The position numbers and the translations under genes were made by a program. This document shows positions 21,822 to 33,098 of a DNA stretch of 64,000 nucleotides, piece by piece (within the stretch, counting starts at the first letter, position 1; every line of letters starts with the position of its first letter). The stretch spans positions 4,774,001-4,838,000 of the forward strand of contig OY755171.1 in NCBI GenBank assembly GCA_963576735.1, given 5' to 3'. The notes under the pieces were generated by a model. That model was not told the DNA's origin. It worked only from the letters and a program-made list of their open reading frames with translations, and searched no databases. This stretch comes from Bedellia somnulentella (taxonomy: Eukaryota; Arthropoda; Insecta; Lepidoptera; Bedelliidae).

Positions 21822-22118
21822 TCTCACCGTATGTCCTCGAAGAGGTTGGTAGAGGAACTAGTACTTCTGAACATCACGTGACTTTGTCACCTGGTGTTTA
21901 TAATGCTCACATTTTGCTTGGACAGTGTATTTACGTGATAAGGGCTGTCCCCTGTAGCCTGTAGCTGTAGACCCGTGCCTATTGCCATTTTTACCAAAAC
22001 ACTGTCACATGAATAAGTACAACAAGAAAAGACAAATTGGTTTAGGCCCGACCTGGGATTTGAGCTCTCGTCGTCTGCACAATAAGCGGTGTTCTACTTA
22101 CTAAGCTATTGCGGTTTT
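21822..22118 (-). repeat. SINE-S, diverged
   Basis: 'gttctcaccgtatgtcctcg', 'catcacgtgactttgtcacc', 'aaaagacaaattggtttagg' and a tRNA-like head. The 'cagccatgtgggtttcc' segment is deleted. Confidence 0.75.
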
Positions 22119-22430
22119 AAATTTATGTTAATGTAATATTATAAGACGAACAAGATAAAAATATATAATAACTGAGGAGAAAAAAATAGATTCGAAACGT
22201 TCCCCTACCAATTCAAAAATCGAACCCGAGAAAGCCAGACCATCTAGTACAAGTACCTTGGGTCAAGAGGTTACTTTTATATTAACAACAAGCACCACGG
22301 AGAAGGTGTGAACTGTAATAAGAGTTTGAAGTTTTGATGTAATATTCTCAATTTTGGACTTAAAGTATAAAAAAAGGTAAATATATAAGTCTTCTGTTAC
22401 AATTGAAAATTAACCGCAAAGACAAAAGAT
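22119..22430. other. No gene seen
   Basis: Nothing recognised. Confidence 0.4.
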
Positions 22431-22431
22431 T

Positions 22432-22730
22432 ATTTTAAAGGGCACATAGAGAGGATGGATGACAGTAAAGTGGTGAAAGAGATCTATAGAGCCAATGTGG
22501 AAGGTAATGTTAGTAGAGGACGACTTCGGAGGACACATTTAGATCAAATAAAAAATGTGCTCAAAAAGGCAGGTGTCCGAAGTACGAAGAATGAAAGAGC
22601 ATGTATAAAAAGATTGATGGATGTGAATGAAGCTACAGAGGTTTGCCAGGATCGTACAAAATGGCGATCGATAGTCTCTGCCTACTCCAATGCGAACTAA
22701 CGGCGTGAGAATATGTATGTATGTACAAAA
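22432..22730 (+). mobile_element. LINE-L 3' fragment
   Basis: The open frame (to 22700) matches the end of LINE-L ORF2 from GHIERM to the last codons, here ending AYSNAN-stop, then 'ggcgtgagaatatg' and TATG units. Nucleotide similarity to 5661-6286 is high, so it is a relatively young truncated copy. Confidence 0.8.
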
Positions 22731-23010
22731 GATTTAAAGTTCCACCACAAGGAGTACATATATTAATGCCTATGACAAGAAGTCTACCAATTCAAAATTA
22801 AGTTTAGACGATATTTTAGCCATATCTTTCATTAAAAAAGCCTAGGTACAGTCAACAAAATAACTGTACCGATAAAGATTATGTTTAAAATGATGTGCTA
22901 TTTTTTTTTAGAAATAATCAGTATGCAGAAACTAAAGTTAAGATTACGTGTGAACCAATTCATGTCAGTAATATTCCGAACAACACATACTGATGTGTAG
23001 TGTAGGTATT
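22731..23010. other. No gene seen
   Basis: Nothing recognised. Confidence 0.4.
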
Positions 23011-23267
23011 CGCTGTGTAGTGCCGGCTTAAAACAGCACTATCCCATTTCTTCCGGTGGGTGTATGTAAGAGGCGACTAACGGTATTGGGATTTTTAAGG
23101 GATTTTTGGGCGATGCGGTTGGAGACCCATCACCAATAACTTTTATTTTACCATCTTCTCCCCATTCAACTTTCCAAAAGTGGCTGGGGAATTTTAAATT
23201 CCTTAGCTCTGGCTACTCCTTCCAGGGATTTATAGCCGTGAGTATATATATGCATGTATGTATGTAC
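23011..23267 (+). repeat. Repeat-R, full length
   Basis: Starts 'gctgtgtagtgccggctta' and ends 'gccgtgagtatatatatgc' plus (TATG)n; a near-consensus copy. Confidence 0.85.
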
Positions 23268-23401
23268 ATACTAATGTTATGTGCTTCCGTGAAAATAATT
23301 TTGTGTGGTTTTCACTTACTTGTTACCAAGCAATAAATAATGCATAGTATAATGTATTTTCTTAAATTTCCATAAAATAATTACCATTATGCTAGAAATA
23401 A

Positions 23402-24683
23402 ATTTGTGGTTGTCTTAAGTGGCAACCCCAAGCTAGATTTAGGTATCGCAAAGGTGACTATGATTCTATAAATAAAAAACTAAGTGACATCTCTTGGCAA
23501 CCACTGTTAGAAGCACCCTCCGTTGACTCTTGTTTAGACTTTTTTTATGATACTCTCAATGATTTAACACGCAAATTTGTTCCGTTTGATACACGCAACA
23601 AAAATCGTAACTATCCTAAATGGTATAGCAAGCCTTTAGTTAAAGCACTGATGGAGAAACACAAAGCTCACTCACGATGGAAAAGAACAAATAGCCCTCT
23701 GGATTATGATGAGTTTTCTATTTTGCGAAAAAGATGCAAAACTATGCACCAAACCAGCTATAATAACTATTTGATATCTACTGAAATTAACATTAAACGC
23801 AACCCCAAACAATTTTGGTCCCATATAAAAGAGCGCCGCGGAGGATCATCGTACCCTAAGATCTTTGAACACAACAACAAGACATTTGACTCAGGGCAGT
23901 CTATTTGTGATGCGTTTAATGAGTATTTCAGCTCCGTCTTTAGTAAACCTTCTGATGAATATAACTTGCCTCCACTACCCCCTCCCTTCACAGAAACCGG
24001 TAATACTCTGTGCGATATTAACACTGACACAGAAGAAGTTATCAAACTTTTTTCATCCCTTGACCCTAATGGGGGAGCAGGTACCGATGGTATTCCACCA
24101 TATTTCATTAAGAAATGTTCAAATAATCTCTCCACACCGCTTACGATAATTTTTAATCGCTCATTCAGTGAAGGATTTTTTCCATCAATTTGGAAGGAAG
24201 CACTAATTGTCCCTATACACAAAAAAGGTCCTAAGTATAAAATTTCAAATTATAGACCAATCTCTATTTTAAATGTTTTTGGTAAAATAATTGAAAAAAT
24301 AGCATACAAGCGAATTTATCCCATAGTTAAACCCGGGATTCCCCCACAACAACACGGCTTCTTACAAGGAAAATCTGTTAATACAAATTTAATTGAATTT
24401 ACAGATTATGTACTAAATACACTTGAAGGGCGAGCTCAGGTTGACGCAATATATACAGACATCGAAAAAGCCTTTGACCGAGCAGACCATGTTATTCTAA
24501 TGCTCAAATTATATCATCTCGGTGTGCAAGGAAATCTGCATCGGTGGATAACGTCTTATATCTTTAATCGCCATCAAGCTGCAGTGTTAGGAGGTTTTAA
24601 ATCAGATTACATTAATGTTCCTTCTGGTGTTCCACAAGGTTCACATCTAGGTCCTCTGTTGTTTAACGTTTATTTATATGATA
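23402..24683 (+). pseudogene. Jockey-like reverse transcriptase, part 1 (split by Helitron)
   Basis: The frame is open from 23402. It first shows the linker between endonuclease and polymerase ('NYPKWYSKPLVKAL', 'NPKQFWSHIKERRG'), then reverse transcriptase motifs: 'GTDGIPPYFIK', 'WKEALIVPIHKKG', 'NYRPISILNVFGKIIEK', 'QHGFLQGKS', motif A 'YTDIEKAFDRADH' with the first catalytic aspartate, and motif B 'SGVPQGSHLGPLLFN'. No stop interrupts the frame up to the Helitron. The enzyme would copy the element's RNA into DNA at a nicked target. Without endonuclease and with the polymerase split, this copy cannot do so. The family call rests on motif order and sequence style, Jockey superfamily. Confidence 0.85.
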
Positions 24684-24731
24684 CTAGCGACCCGCCCCGG
24701 CTTCGCACGGGTGCAATGCAAAATAAACCTA

Positions 24732-25100
24732 CTACAGAATGTCCTTATACACAACGTTCACAGCTTTTTTGTCATTAGCCAATACAAACATGTTTTGCTT
24801 AGACGTTACTCTTGACAGCGCGACATATAATTGGCCATGTGAAAAACACTCAACACTCAAGTCTAATCCTGCAACGTTAAAAGTTTGACCCTGCGATTTA
24901 TTAATGGTCATTGCGAAAGATATCTTTACCGGAAATTGTAGGCGTTTAAATTGGAACGGTAAATCTGATTGTATCAGAGGAATTCGGGGAATTAGTACAT
25001 CTTCTCCGGTACCACATCCGGTGAGTATTGTGCACTCTATTATGAATTTTTTTAGTGATTTTACCAGCAAACGTGTGCCATTGCAGAGGGTTCAAAGAAT
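24732..25100 (-). pseudogene. Helitron helicase, C-terminal fragment
   Basis: About 120 codons ending at a TAG (24734-24732). They contain 'LCNGTRLLVKSL', 'ILTGCGTGEDVLIPRI', 'FAMTINKSQGQTF' (helicase motif V) and 'GQLYVALSRVTS' (motif VI), the terminal part of the Pif1-like helicase found only in Helitron Rep/Hel proteins. The replication-initiator domain and helicase motifs I-IV are absent. The match breaks off just before 'LCNGT', marking an internal deletion. The remaining frame is uninterrupted. Confidence 0.85.
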
Positions 25101-25129
25101 TAAGCAGTTTAATTAATTCTTGATATTTT

Positions 25130-25270
25130 CCTCGCTAGAGAGCTCCGATAAACGCGTGCGATCGCTGCAAATCATAAAGTGCTACATGGCGAAGCGCGGC
25201 CATGCATCGACGCGCTATTTATAGGCACGCGCCGCGCCGCCCGGCGCAAACAACTACGACCCTGCATTTT
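25130..25270. promoter_or_regulatory. CpG-rich patch in the Helitron 5' half
   Basis: About 140 bp of strongly CpG-rich DNA ('cgcgccgcgccgcccggcgc', preceded by 'ctatttatag') in an otherwise AT-rich element. It could be the original Helitron promoter region or captured host DNA. No coding frame. Confidence 0.3.
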
Positions 25271-25790
25271 AAATTTGTAATATCTTCGGTAATATTCACT
25301 TAAATTACATGCTGTAAAAAGCATATTGATCTATAATAAATGCACAATTTATTTAAGGTACTTAATTGGATAAGGATTTATGCTGTATTGTTTAAAATCA
25401 CTTCGTAAATAACCATTTTTTAGTAAAGAATAAAAATGGTTATGCTGGGTTATCCCTAAGAGATAGACATATACCATCGCGGACTTTTTTGTTGAACTTT
25501 TTAAGGTGAACAATAATGTAGTACATTATTTTGGTCTATCTCGTAGGGTTCAGCCAGCGTTTGCAATATAAGCGCAAAAAAACGTGCTTATTTACGACAT
25601 CACATTAGAAACCTTTAAATTTATCAGTGTTTCTCTTCTATATTATGCATTTATTATACATACAAACCTTCCTTAAGAATCACTCTATCTAATAAAAAAA
25701 ACCGCATCAAAATCCGTTGCGTAGTTTTAAAGATCTAAGCATACATACGGACATACAGCGAAAGCGACTTTGTTTTATACTATGTATTGA

Positions 25791-26662
25791 TATACACTGT
25801 TTTCCAAAATTGCAACTTTTTAATGTATGCAGATGACACAAAAATTTATCACAGTATTCGCAATGAAAACGACTGTCAAAATATTCAGAGTGACCTAGAT
25901 CGCTTGACACGGTATTATAAAATTAACAGGATCAACGTAAATGCATCTAAATGTACGATTATATCTTTTACCCGTAGTTCTTCACCAATCAGTGCGACAT
26001 ACTATATTGATAATACTCCCATTGTTAGAGATTATACGGTGAGAGATTTGGGAGTTACTCTAGACTCAAAACTTACATTTGAACACCATATTGAGAAAAT
26101 AGTAGATAGGGCTTACAAAAATCTAGGTTTTGTCATGAGAGTCTGTGAACCATTTACTGACATCAACTGCATAAAGACAGTTTATAATGCCTACGTTCGT
26201 AGTATCCTCGAGTTTGCTTCCTCCGTCTGGTTCCCCCAATATATAAAATATGCTCATAAAATTGAATCCGTGCAGCGCACTTTCATTAAACATTTAAATT
26301 ACAGAGCTCGAGTATGGAACATGGATTACGAATCATCGTGTAAATATCACGAAGTCCTCAAACTTGATGAACGTCGCTTACTTACAGATATGTCTGTTTT
26401 ACACGATTTGCTGAATGACCGCATAGATAGCCCCAACATTTTATGTCAAATCGGAATTAACACCCCTTCTTACAGAACCCGACATACGCAAAAATCTTTG
26501 TTTCATATTCCACGCTCAAGAACAAACTACTCTCAAAATGCTCCCATCCGCCGTATTTTGTACGAATTTAACAACAACTTTAGTGATTTGGACCCTTTTT
26601 TGTCATACAGATTTGAATTTCGTAAGAATGTTATAGAAACATTTAAAACGAGTCAAAGTTAA
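25791..26662 (+). pseudogene. Jockey-like reverse transcriptase, part 2
   Basis: Continues the part-1 frame directly after the Helitron. Motif C is 'FLMYADDTKIY' with the YADD catalytic box, followed by the thumb region ('INRINVNASKCTIISF', 'VRDLGVTLDSKLTFEHHI') and the C-terminal 'SVQRTFIKHLNYR' helix typical of this superfamily. It ends in TAA at 26660-26662. No internal stop or frameshift was seen in either half, so the LINE was probably young when the Helitron arrived. Confidence 0.85.
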
Positions 26663-26703
26663 TCAGTTTAAGCATAATTAAAACATACAAACACACATAC
26701 ACG

Positions 26704-26704
<1 letters not shown>

Positions 26705-26754
<50 letters not shown>
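26705..26754. repeat. (AC)n microsatellite in the LINE 3' UTR
   Basis: About 25 uninterrupted AC units, flanked by shorter interrupted runs. Confidence 0.95.
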
Positions 26755-26761
<7 letters not shown>

Positions 26762-27256
26762 CCTACATACTTTTCTTTCATTATCATCATAGTATCATCA
26801 TTCACGGTCTTTTTTTTATCTTGTTCATTTTTTTTTCTCTTTTTTCCTTGTATTTTTAAACGTCATTTATAATATTATTATTTTTCTTTTTTCTAATGTA
26901 CTTGTTGTATTTTCGCGGGCAACCGCCTTAATTTCGTTCCTCTTTTGTTTTGAACCGGTAATTGTGATCACCTGTCATTGGCTTTGTAAAAAAATTGTAT
27001 GTTCTGTGCCATGTTTGTTGTATTTGCTGTTGGTGGTCAACGAATAAATAAATAAATAAAAAAAAAAAAAATAACAGATTTAGGCAATACAAACAATTGA
27101 TCGGTGATGTGGCTAGTAACCCGTTAACAACGATAACTATTTCACCAACTTCATCGCATTCAACTTTCAAAACTTACCGCAATAGATATATTCTGAAACT
27201 GTGTTTAGTTACCTTTCTTGTGCTTCTGTTGCCAAGAGTGTAGTTAGGATATTCAT

Positions 27257-27750
27257 ACATTTATATACTTACGGCTATTAATGCCGAGAAGGGGTATCCA
27301 GATCTAAGGAATTCGAAATTCCTAAGCCACTTTTGGAAGTTAAGTGGGAAAAAGAAAGTGAAATCCTTTTTGCTGTTGGAGGGCACACAGAGATTTTTGA
27401 TGTGTTCTTGGTATTTATTTTTATAGTGTTTTTTGTCTTTTTTATCTTTAGTTTTTAATCACTCTTTGATATTGTTATTTAATATTTGTTTTGTGTTTTT
27501 AATTATTTTAGTGTTATATTGTTTTTTTTTATTTCTTACTATCTGCATATTGTTAGTTTTTGTGCCTTTTATGCAGCGAATAAATGTCTTTCATCTTCTT
27601 CTTCTTCTTCTTCAAATAAAGGTTGTTGGCGATCAGTCTCCAACCGCATCGCCCAAAAATCCCTGTAAAGCCCTAATACCGTTAGTCGCCTCCTACGTAC
27701 ACCCACCGAAAGAAATGGGGTAGTTCTATTCTAAGACGACACTACACAGT
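27257..27750 (-). repeat. Repeat-R split by a LINE tail
   Basis: The 3' half (27257-27365) has 'acggctattaatgccg' and 'cacttttggaagtt'. The 5' half (27615-27750) has 'aaataaaggttgttggcgat' to 'cgacactacacag'. Together they make one full repeat-R copy in reverse orientation. Confidence 0.85.
27366..27614 (+). mobile_element. LINE 3' end with (TTC)n tail inserted in repeat-R
   Basis: T-rich sequence ending 'gcagcgaataaatgtctttc' and a short (CTT)n run. The interrupted repeat-R flanks are 'gtgaaat' and 'aaat', consistent with a short target duplication. Confidence 0.6.
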
Positions 27751-28089
27751 TTAGGGTAGTCAATCGTTCAGTATTTTACAAAAGTTTCAAAAAGCTAGTT
27801 GGTAATAAACTGCTAGGATTGTACAGATATTTAGGTAAAAGTTTGTATGGTACACATCTAAACCAAATATGATAACTGATAACTAAATGATTAAATATTA
27901 CTTTTACTGTTCCAGTTCCCAACGTTGCCGTACATAATTGAGACTGCGACGTTATATAGGTTCCCTATGTACTACATTTATGAATAAGATGTTTGCATCA
28001 AATAAAGAACCCTTCAAATTCTATCTATTTACCATATAAATTTTAAAATAAAATCACAGTTTACAGGAATTTCAAGATAATACTATAAA
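27751..28089. other. No gene seen
   Basis: Nothing recognised. Confidence 0.4.
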
Positions 28090-28096
28090 ACTATAT

Positions 28097-29440
28097 ATGG
28101 TGGCAAAGAAGTGGAAAAACAATATCATAGAGTTCTTTGGCTACTCAGACAGAGTAGCTATTATGAAATTCCGTGTAACTGAAAGTAAATTCATTACCAT
28201 AATTAACGCATATGCACCAACATCCACCTCTAGTGACGATGAAATAGAAGACTTCTACGACCTTATTAATAAGGCATGCGATGAGCATCGAGGAACTTGG
28301 AATATAGTCCTCGGTGATTTTAATGCAAAAATTGGTCCAAGGCAAGTTGGAGACAACGAGGACTTAATGGGACCACACGGGCTTGGGTGCCGAAACGAGC
28401 GTGGTTCCCGTTTGCTCCAGTTTGCCTTTGGACAAGGCCTCCAAATAAGCAACAGTTATTTCTTCAAAAAGCCACAACGTCGCTGGACGTGGATCTCGCC
28501 AGACAACAAAACCAAAAACGAAATAGATTACATCCTTTCTTCAAAACAAACCATAATCAAAGACATCTCTGTAATTAGTACATTCAAATTTAGCTCTGAT
28601 CACAGAGCCCTACGCGCAAGGGTATATCTAGACATAAAAATCCAACGTAAAATACTATACAAACCAAAAATAAAACAAATAATTAAAGAAACACTACACA
28701 ACAATTCAGAAAAATTCAATTTAAAGCTTAATAACTATTTTAAAGATCTCAATATAGACATAGAAAATCCGGAAATACAATATAGACATATAATCAATTC
28801 TATTAAATCTGCTAGTAAAGATATAAAGGAAGTAAGAAGAAATAATAATAAATTAACAGAAAAAACCAAATCTTTATTAAACCAAAGAGAATCGTTGCCC
28901 AAATGTTCACCTGAATACTACACCCTAGACAGAAGAGTTAAACGCAGCATCCGTACTGACATTAGAAACTACAACACAAAATTGGTCGAAATAGCAATAT
29001 TAAAGAATACCTCTCTGCGTACTGCTATACAAGGTACAAGCAATAGAAAAACATGGATAACAGCACTTATGGATGACAGCGGCAAGAAACAAGGGAATAG
29101 AGATAAAATAATGGATATATGCACCAGTTTCTATTGAAAGCTATATTCAGACACTTCCAAATTTGATCACACTACTGGTACAAACTCTAATTCTGAACAC
29201 CCCCGTTCTCCTCTAGACACAATCCCTCCGATTAGCGGCTATGAAGTACATCAGGCCCTTAAAAGTATGAAGTATTGTAGAAGCCCAGGAGAAGATGACG
29301 TCACGACGGAAGCGTTGAAAGTAGGAAAGCCCGTTCTGCTCCCCCAATTAGCTAATCTCTGTAACTCAATTCTCTTTACTGGTAAACTCCCAGATTCATT
29401 TTGCCATTCCAACATAATACTTTTACACAAAAACGGGCGA
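28097..29440 (+). pseudogene. RTE LINE ORF, endonuclease and start of reverse transcriptase
   Basis: The AP-like endonuclease shows 'INAYAPT', 'VLGDFNAKIG', 'NERGSRLLQF', 'RRWTWISPD', 'NEIDYIL' and the catalytic 'SSDHRALRARV'. Its N-terminus, with the first catalytic residues, is absent because of 5' truncation. After an in-frame TGA at 29135-29137 the same frame continues as reverse transcriptase sequence (KLYSD, 'GEDDVTTEALK', 'CHSNIILLHKNG') up to a frameshift near 29430. The TGA replaces what is normally a basic residue and fits a CGA-to-TGA change. The protein would nick target DNA and prime reverse transcription; this copy is dead. Confidence 0.85.
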
Positions 29441-30707
29441 TAGGTCAGATATTGGGAACTATCGTCCTATAAGTTTAGTGTCACATATTTACAAATTATT
29501 TATAAAAACGATACAAAACCGCATCACTGATCAATTAGACTCCTACCAGCCACCCGAGCAGGCTGGCTTTCGACCCGGCTACTCTACAACTGACCACTTA
29601 CATACACTAAATCAGATTATAGAGAAACACAATGAATTTAATAAGACACTCTACTTAGCCTTTGTAGACTACTCAAAAGCTTTTGACAGCATCTCACACT
29701 CAGCAATTATATCCGCTCTTAATAACCAGAACATCAATCCCATTTATATTAGCATTATTCAAGCAGTATACAACCAAAGCACAGCCAATATCAAAATATC
29801 AGCATCCTCAGGTCCGTCATTCCAAATAGAAAGAGGTGTGAAACAGGGAGACCCTCTGTCTCCAAAATTATTCACTAGTACCCTCGAAGAGGTCTTCAAA
29901 AAGTTGGCAGTTTCTTGGCAAAACAGGGGCATTGCCGTCGGCGACCGAAGGCTGAAAAACCTTCGGTTCGCCGACGACATTGTACTGTTTGCATCATCTC
30001 CATCGGAACTCGAGAAAATGCTTCAAGAACTGAGCAATGCTAGCCTTGAGGTTGGACTGAAGATGAACCGGTCAAAAACCCAACTAATGACCAACGGCGC
30101 AAAGCGTAAGGTAGTGGTCGATGGGCAGGAAATACAATACGTCGACGAGTACATCTACTTGGGCCAGATAGTGTCCTTCGCAAACAGGCAGGACAAAGAA
30201 ATCGAACGACGCGTTTCGAACGCCTGGAAGAGCTACTGGTCCATGAAGAAGCTGATGAAGGGTAACCTTCCGTTAACCCTGAAGCGCAAACTTGTCGACA
30301 TGTGCATCCTGCCAATCCTAACTTACGGCGCTCAAACGTGGTCATTGACCGAACGTCAAAAGTCCAAACTCAAGGTTTGCCAGCGAGCAATGGAGCGCAG
30401 TATTCTGGGTGTGAAACGCACAGATCGCATTCGAAACACCACACTGCGCTCAAAAACTGGTATCGCTGATGTAGGAGTTCAGACTGCCAAACTGAAGTGG
30501 ACCTGGGCCGGACACGTCTGTCGAATGCATCCGGAAAAATGGGCTAAAACAGCCACTGAATGGTTGCCTACAGATGGGCACCGGCGTAGGGGAAGGCCTA
30601 GGAGGAGATGGAGAGACGACCTGGACAGGTTTGATCCAGGGTGGTGGTGTACAGTCTCAAACAGAGATGTGTGGGCTCAAAATTGTGAGGCCTTTGCCCA
30701 GCAGTAG
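29433..30707 (+). pseudogene. RTE LINE ORF, reverse transcriptase and C-terminus
   Basis: Resumes one frame over, at 'GDRSDIGNYRPISLVSH', and stays open to the TAG at 30705-30707. It contains 'QAGFRPGYSTTDH', motif A 'FVDYSKAFDSI', motif B 'GVKQGDPLSPKLF', motif C 'LRFADDIVLFA', the 'YGAQTWSL' motif, the 'GHVCRM' block and 'GRPRRRW' close to the C-terminus. All catalytic aspartates are present. The shift is caused by one extra base in the A-rich 'cacaaaaacgggcg' at about 29426-29439. The lack of other damage suggests a fairly recent copy. Confidence 0.88.
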
Positions 30708-31090
30708 GAAGTGAATTAGGCTATAATAATAACTATAAAACTACGTTGAATATGCGGCCATTCAATCAAGGTTGTGATAATAATACTTAGGCATAAATTA
30801 AATAAAAAATATACAGTAGGTGGTACACGGAATATAAAAATGGAGATTGTGGCAGAACCCGCAGTTCAGATTCCAACAAACAGATCCGAATTCAGTACAT
30901 CGGGGTCACCTGTCAGTTTAATTAGCACAGGTCAGCAAGGGCGAGGTTGACGGGTTAATCTCATCAAGTCGTTCGCATAAACTGCTGTCGTGTCAAATGT
31001 AAGTGACATTGCTTATTGAATTTAGTGCTGGAATTCAGTTTGAATGGTAATGCTGATTAAAGTATTTTAATATCTACTCATTTTAATGAA

Positions 31091-31300
31091 CACCACGGAG
31101 AATACTCTTGAACCAAATTGAGAGTGTGCTCAAACAGGCTGGCGTCGTATGAAGAATAAAAGAGCATGTATGAAAAGATTGATGGATGTAAACGAAGCTA
31201 GAGAGGTTTGTCAGGATCGTGCGAAGTGGCGATCAATAGTCCCTGCCTTCCCCAATAGGAACTAATGGCGTGAGTATATGTATGTATGTATGTATGTCAT
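31091..31300 (+). mobile_element. LINE-L 3' fragment
   Basis: Matches LINE-L from 'accaaattgagagtgtgctc' to 'ggcgtgagtatatg' and (TATG)n, with a small deletion after 'aggctggcgtc' that breaks the frame. Confidence 0.8.
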
Positions 31301-31370
31301 TTTAAAGATTGTGAGTTTCTTTGATCACTATTAGTACTCGCAATTTTTTATATAATATTATAACGTTATT

Positions 31371-31515
31371 CATCTACTAACACGATACTTTATTTCTACC
31401 ATCTGCTCCCCAATCAACTTCCAAATATAGCCAAGGAATTTCTTATTCTGAAGCTCTGGCTACCCCTTTTAGATATTAATAGCCGTGAGCATATGTACGT
31501 TTGTATGTACTTTTC
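31371..31515 (+). repeat. Repeat-R, 3' half
   Basis: From 'acgatactttatttctacca' through 'gctctggctacccctttta' to 'gccgtgagcatatg'. Confidence 0.75.
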
Positions 31516-32157
31516 TTCTCAAGGCTGTCAAACATGCCATTTCAGAAAATTTGAAAAAAATGGTTTTTGCCGTGACAACATTACCATTGAATTATAGTAT
31601 AACATTAAAGTGGAAAGTCTACTTCGCCATGTTCAATACTCGTTCATGATTATTACTTACTTACTTTTTTTCCATTAAGTATAAAGATAACATTAATCAT
31701 TCTTAGTACATATACCTTTGGATAATATTCTTAATTCCAACTCTCACTTTTGCAAAAACGTCTCTATCTGGTCCTCGAACGTCGTGTGTGTTCGTCTCTG
31801 CAATACCATCATTATTAACTCAACATCACTGACATCCACATTTATTACTTAAAATTTGTTTGTGTTAAAAGGCATAATCGAACCTTACTAAAATATTACG
31901 CATGCAAATAATGCATTAGACATGAATGTATATTATATTATTACTAACTGACCCGACAGACTTCGTACTATCAAATTCCCCTTTGTCAAAACGTTAGGCG
32001 TTTCTTCCGGTACTCTTAGTTTAGTGAAATTCTTCCGGCATAAAAAGTATTTTTTTGATAATTTAGGTCATTATGTATTAAGAAGCTTTTTCGCCCCAAA
32101 CACGCAACAACCAGACATCTAAACTTTCACATTTATAATATTAATAGGAATATCTCA
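31516..32157. other. No gene seen
   Basis: Nothing recognised. Confidence 0.4.
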
Positions 32158-32236
32158 TCAAATAGTCAAATAGTCTTTATTGCACACAAACACAAATTAT
32201 TTACAAAATTAATAAAACAGTTTACACAGAAGTACA
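32158..32236 (-). mobile_element. LINE 3' tail fragment
   Basis: On the minus strand it reads '...gtgtgcaataaagactattt', a LINE-like tail with a polyadenylation-type AATAAA. It abuts SINE-S. Confidence 0.45.
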
Positions 32237-32237
32237 T

Positions 32238-32606
32238 ATAAAACATAACATAACATAAACGTACACGCCGAATATCCCCAAAGGGGTTGGAAGAGGTACT
32301 AATACTTCTGAACATCACGTGACTTTGTCACCTGGTGTTCAGAGTACCCACGTTTTGCATGGACAGTGTACTCACGTGATAAGGGGCAGGCCTATCGCCG
32401 TTTTGTACTAATACACTGTCATATGACTAAGTACGACTCAGCCATGTGCGTTTCCTCACGATGTTTTCCCTCTCCGTTAACAACCATGATAAATTAACCA
32501 CACATATGTCTTTAGAAAATACAAATTGGTGTAGGCCCGAACCAGGATTTGAACACTAGTCGTTTGCACGATAACCGAGTGTTCTACCCACTGGGCTATC
32601 ACGGTT
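32238..32606 (-). repeat. SINE-S, near full length
   Basis: (ATAAC)n tail at left, CCCCAAAGGGG hairpin, 'gactttgtcacctggtgttc', and at the right end the tRNA-like head ('gatagcccagtgggtagaac' on the minus strand). Represents the subfamily without 'cgccatctag'. Confidence 0.85.
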
Positions 32607-33098
32607 GCTTATATAAATAATCCTTTGTATTTCCACCTTCACATTATTTTGTAATTCCAGCGTTACGTAAAGTATGAGCATTGATTGTTTTTGGCTTTCG
32701 CAAAAGAACAGACAGGTTGCTGCCACCAGTAAATAGAACAATTATTTTTCTGCCAAGTTTTAATCGAAACCTCTGGGCGACGGCCGAATCCGTTGAAAGT
32801 CGTACAGAAAGTTTAAATAGCTTTTAAACTATGTTCTTCGTTCTTATTTAAATATTTGTTCTGTCCTCACGAAGTGACGCTGATGGTTAGGTAAAAAAGT
32901 AGAAGTTTATTCTTCAGGTTCCGCATTGGTGAACAGACCCATAATATTGCAAATATTTTTACAATTATGTGATGTAAAACTAAGTGTCATTGTCATCACA
33001 TCATTGTTGTGTCATCAACTTACGTGAATATTAAAAAAAACTTAATTGCAACATTGCAACTTGACATGCCCAATATAACATTTGCTTTTTTAAATGTA
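32607..33098. other. No gene seen
   Basis: Nothing recognised. Confidence 0.4.

Larger units (their letters stand above)
24684..25790 (-). mobile_element. Helitron, non-autonomous, inserted in the LINE
   Basis: On the minus strand the element starts with TC at 25790-25789 (TCAATACATAGTATAAAAC) and ends in CTAG at 24687-24684. The end is preceded by a GC-rich hairpin (cccgtgcgaagccggggcgg). The host bases are A before TC and T after CTAG, the expected AT target. It is 1107 bp, a multiple of three. It carries only the C-terminal end of the Rep/helicase gene, so it needs a full-length Helitron to move. Confidence 0.9.
23402..27072 (+). mobile_element. Jockey-type LINE, 5'-truncated, carrying a Helitron
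   Basis: ORF2 frame from 23402 to 26662 with a Helitron at 24684-25790. The endonuclease is missing, so the copy is 5'-truncated. The 3' UTR (26663-27072) contains an (AC)n microsatellite and ends in 'gaataaataaataaataaa' and an A run. No clear target-site duplication. Confidence 0.85.
28090..30740 (+). mobile_element. RTE-type LINE, 5'-truncated
   Basis: One ORF containing endonuclease, reverse transcriptase and a C-terminal domain, a very short 3' UTR ('aggctataataataactata') and no upstream ORF. This is the compact layout of the RTE clade. The first part of the endonuclease is missing. Confidence 0.85.

Noticed and set aside
23767..24222. 151-codon minus-strand frame
   Set aside because: Antisense shadow of the Jockey-like reverse transcriptase.
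24904..25116. Plus-strand 70-codon frame in the Helitron
   Set aside because: Antisense shadow of the helicase fragment.
30040..30345. Arg/Ser-rich minus-strand 101-codon frame
   Set aside because: Antisense shadow of the RTE reverse transcriptase thumb region.
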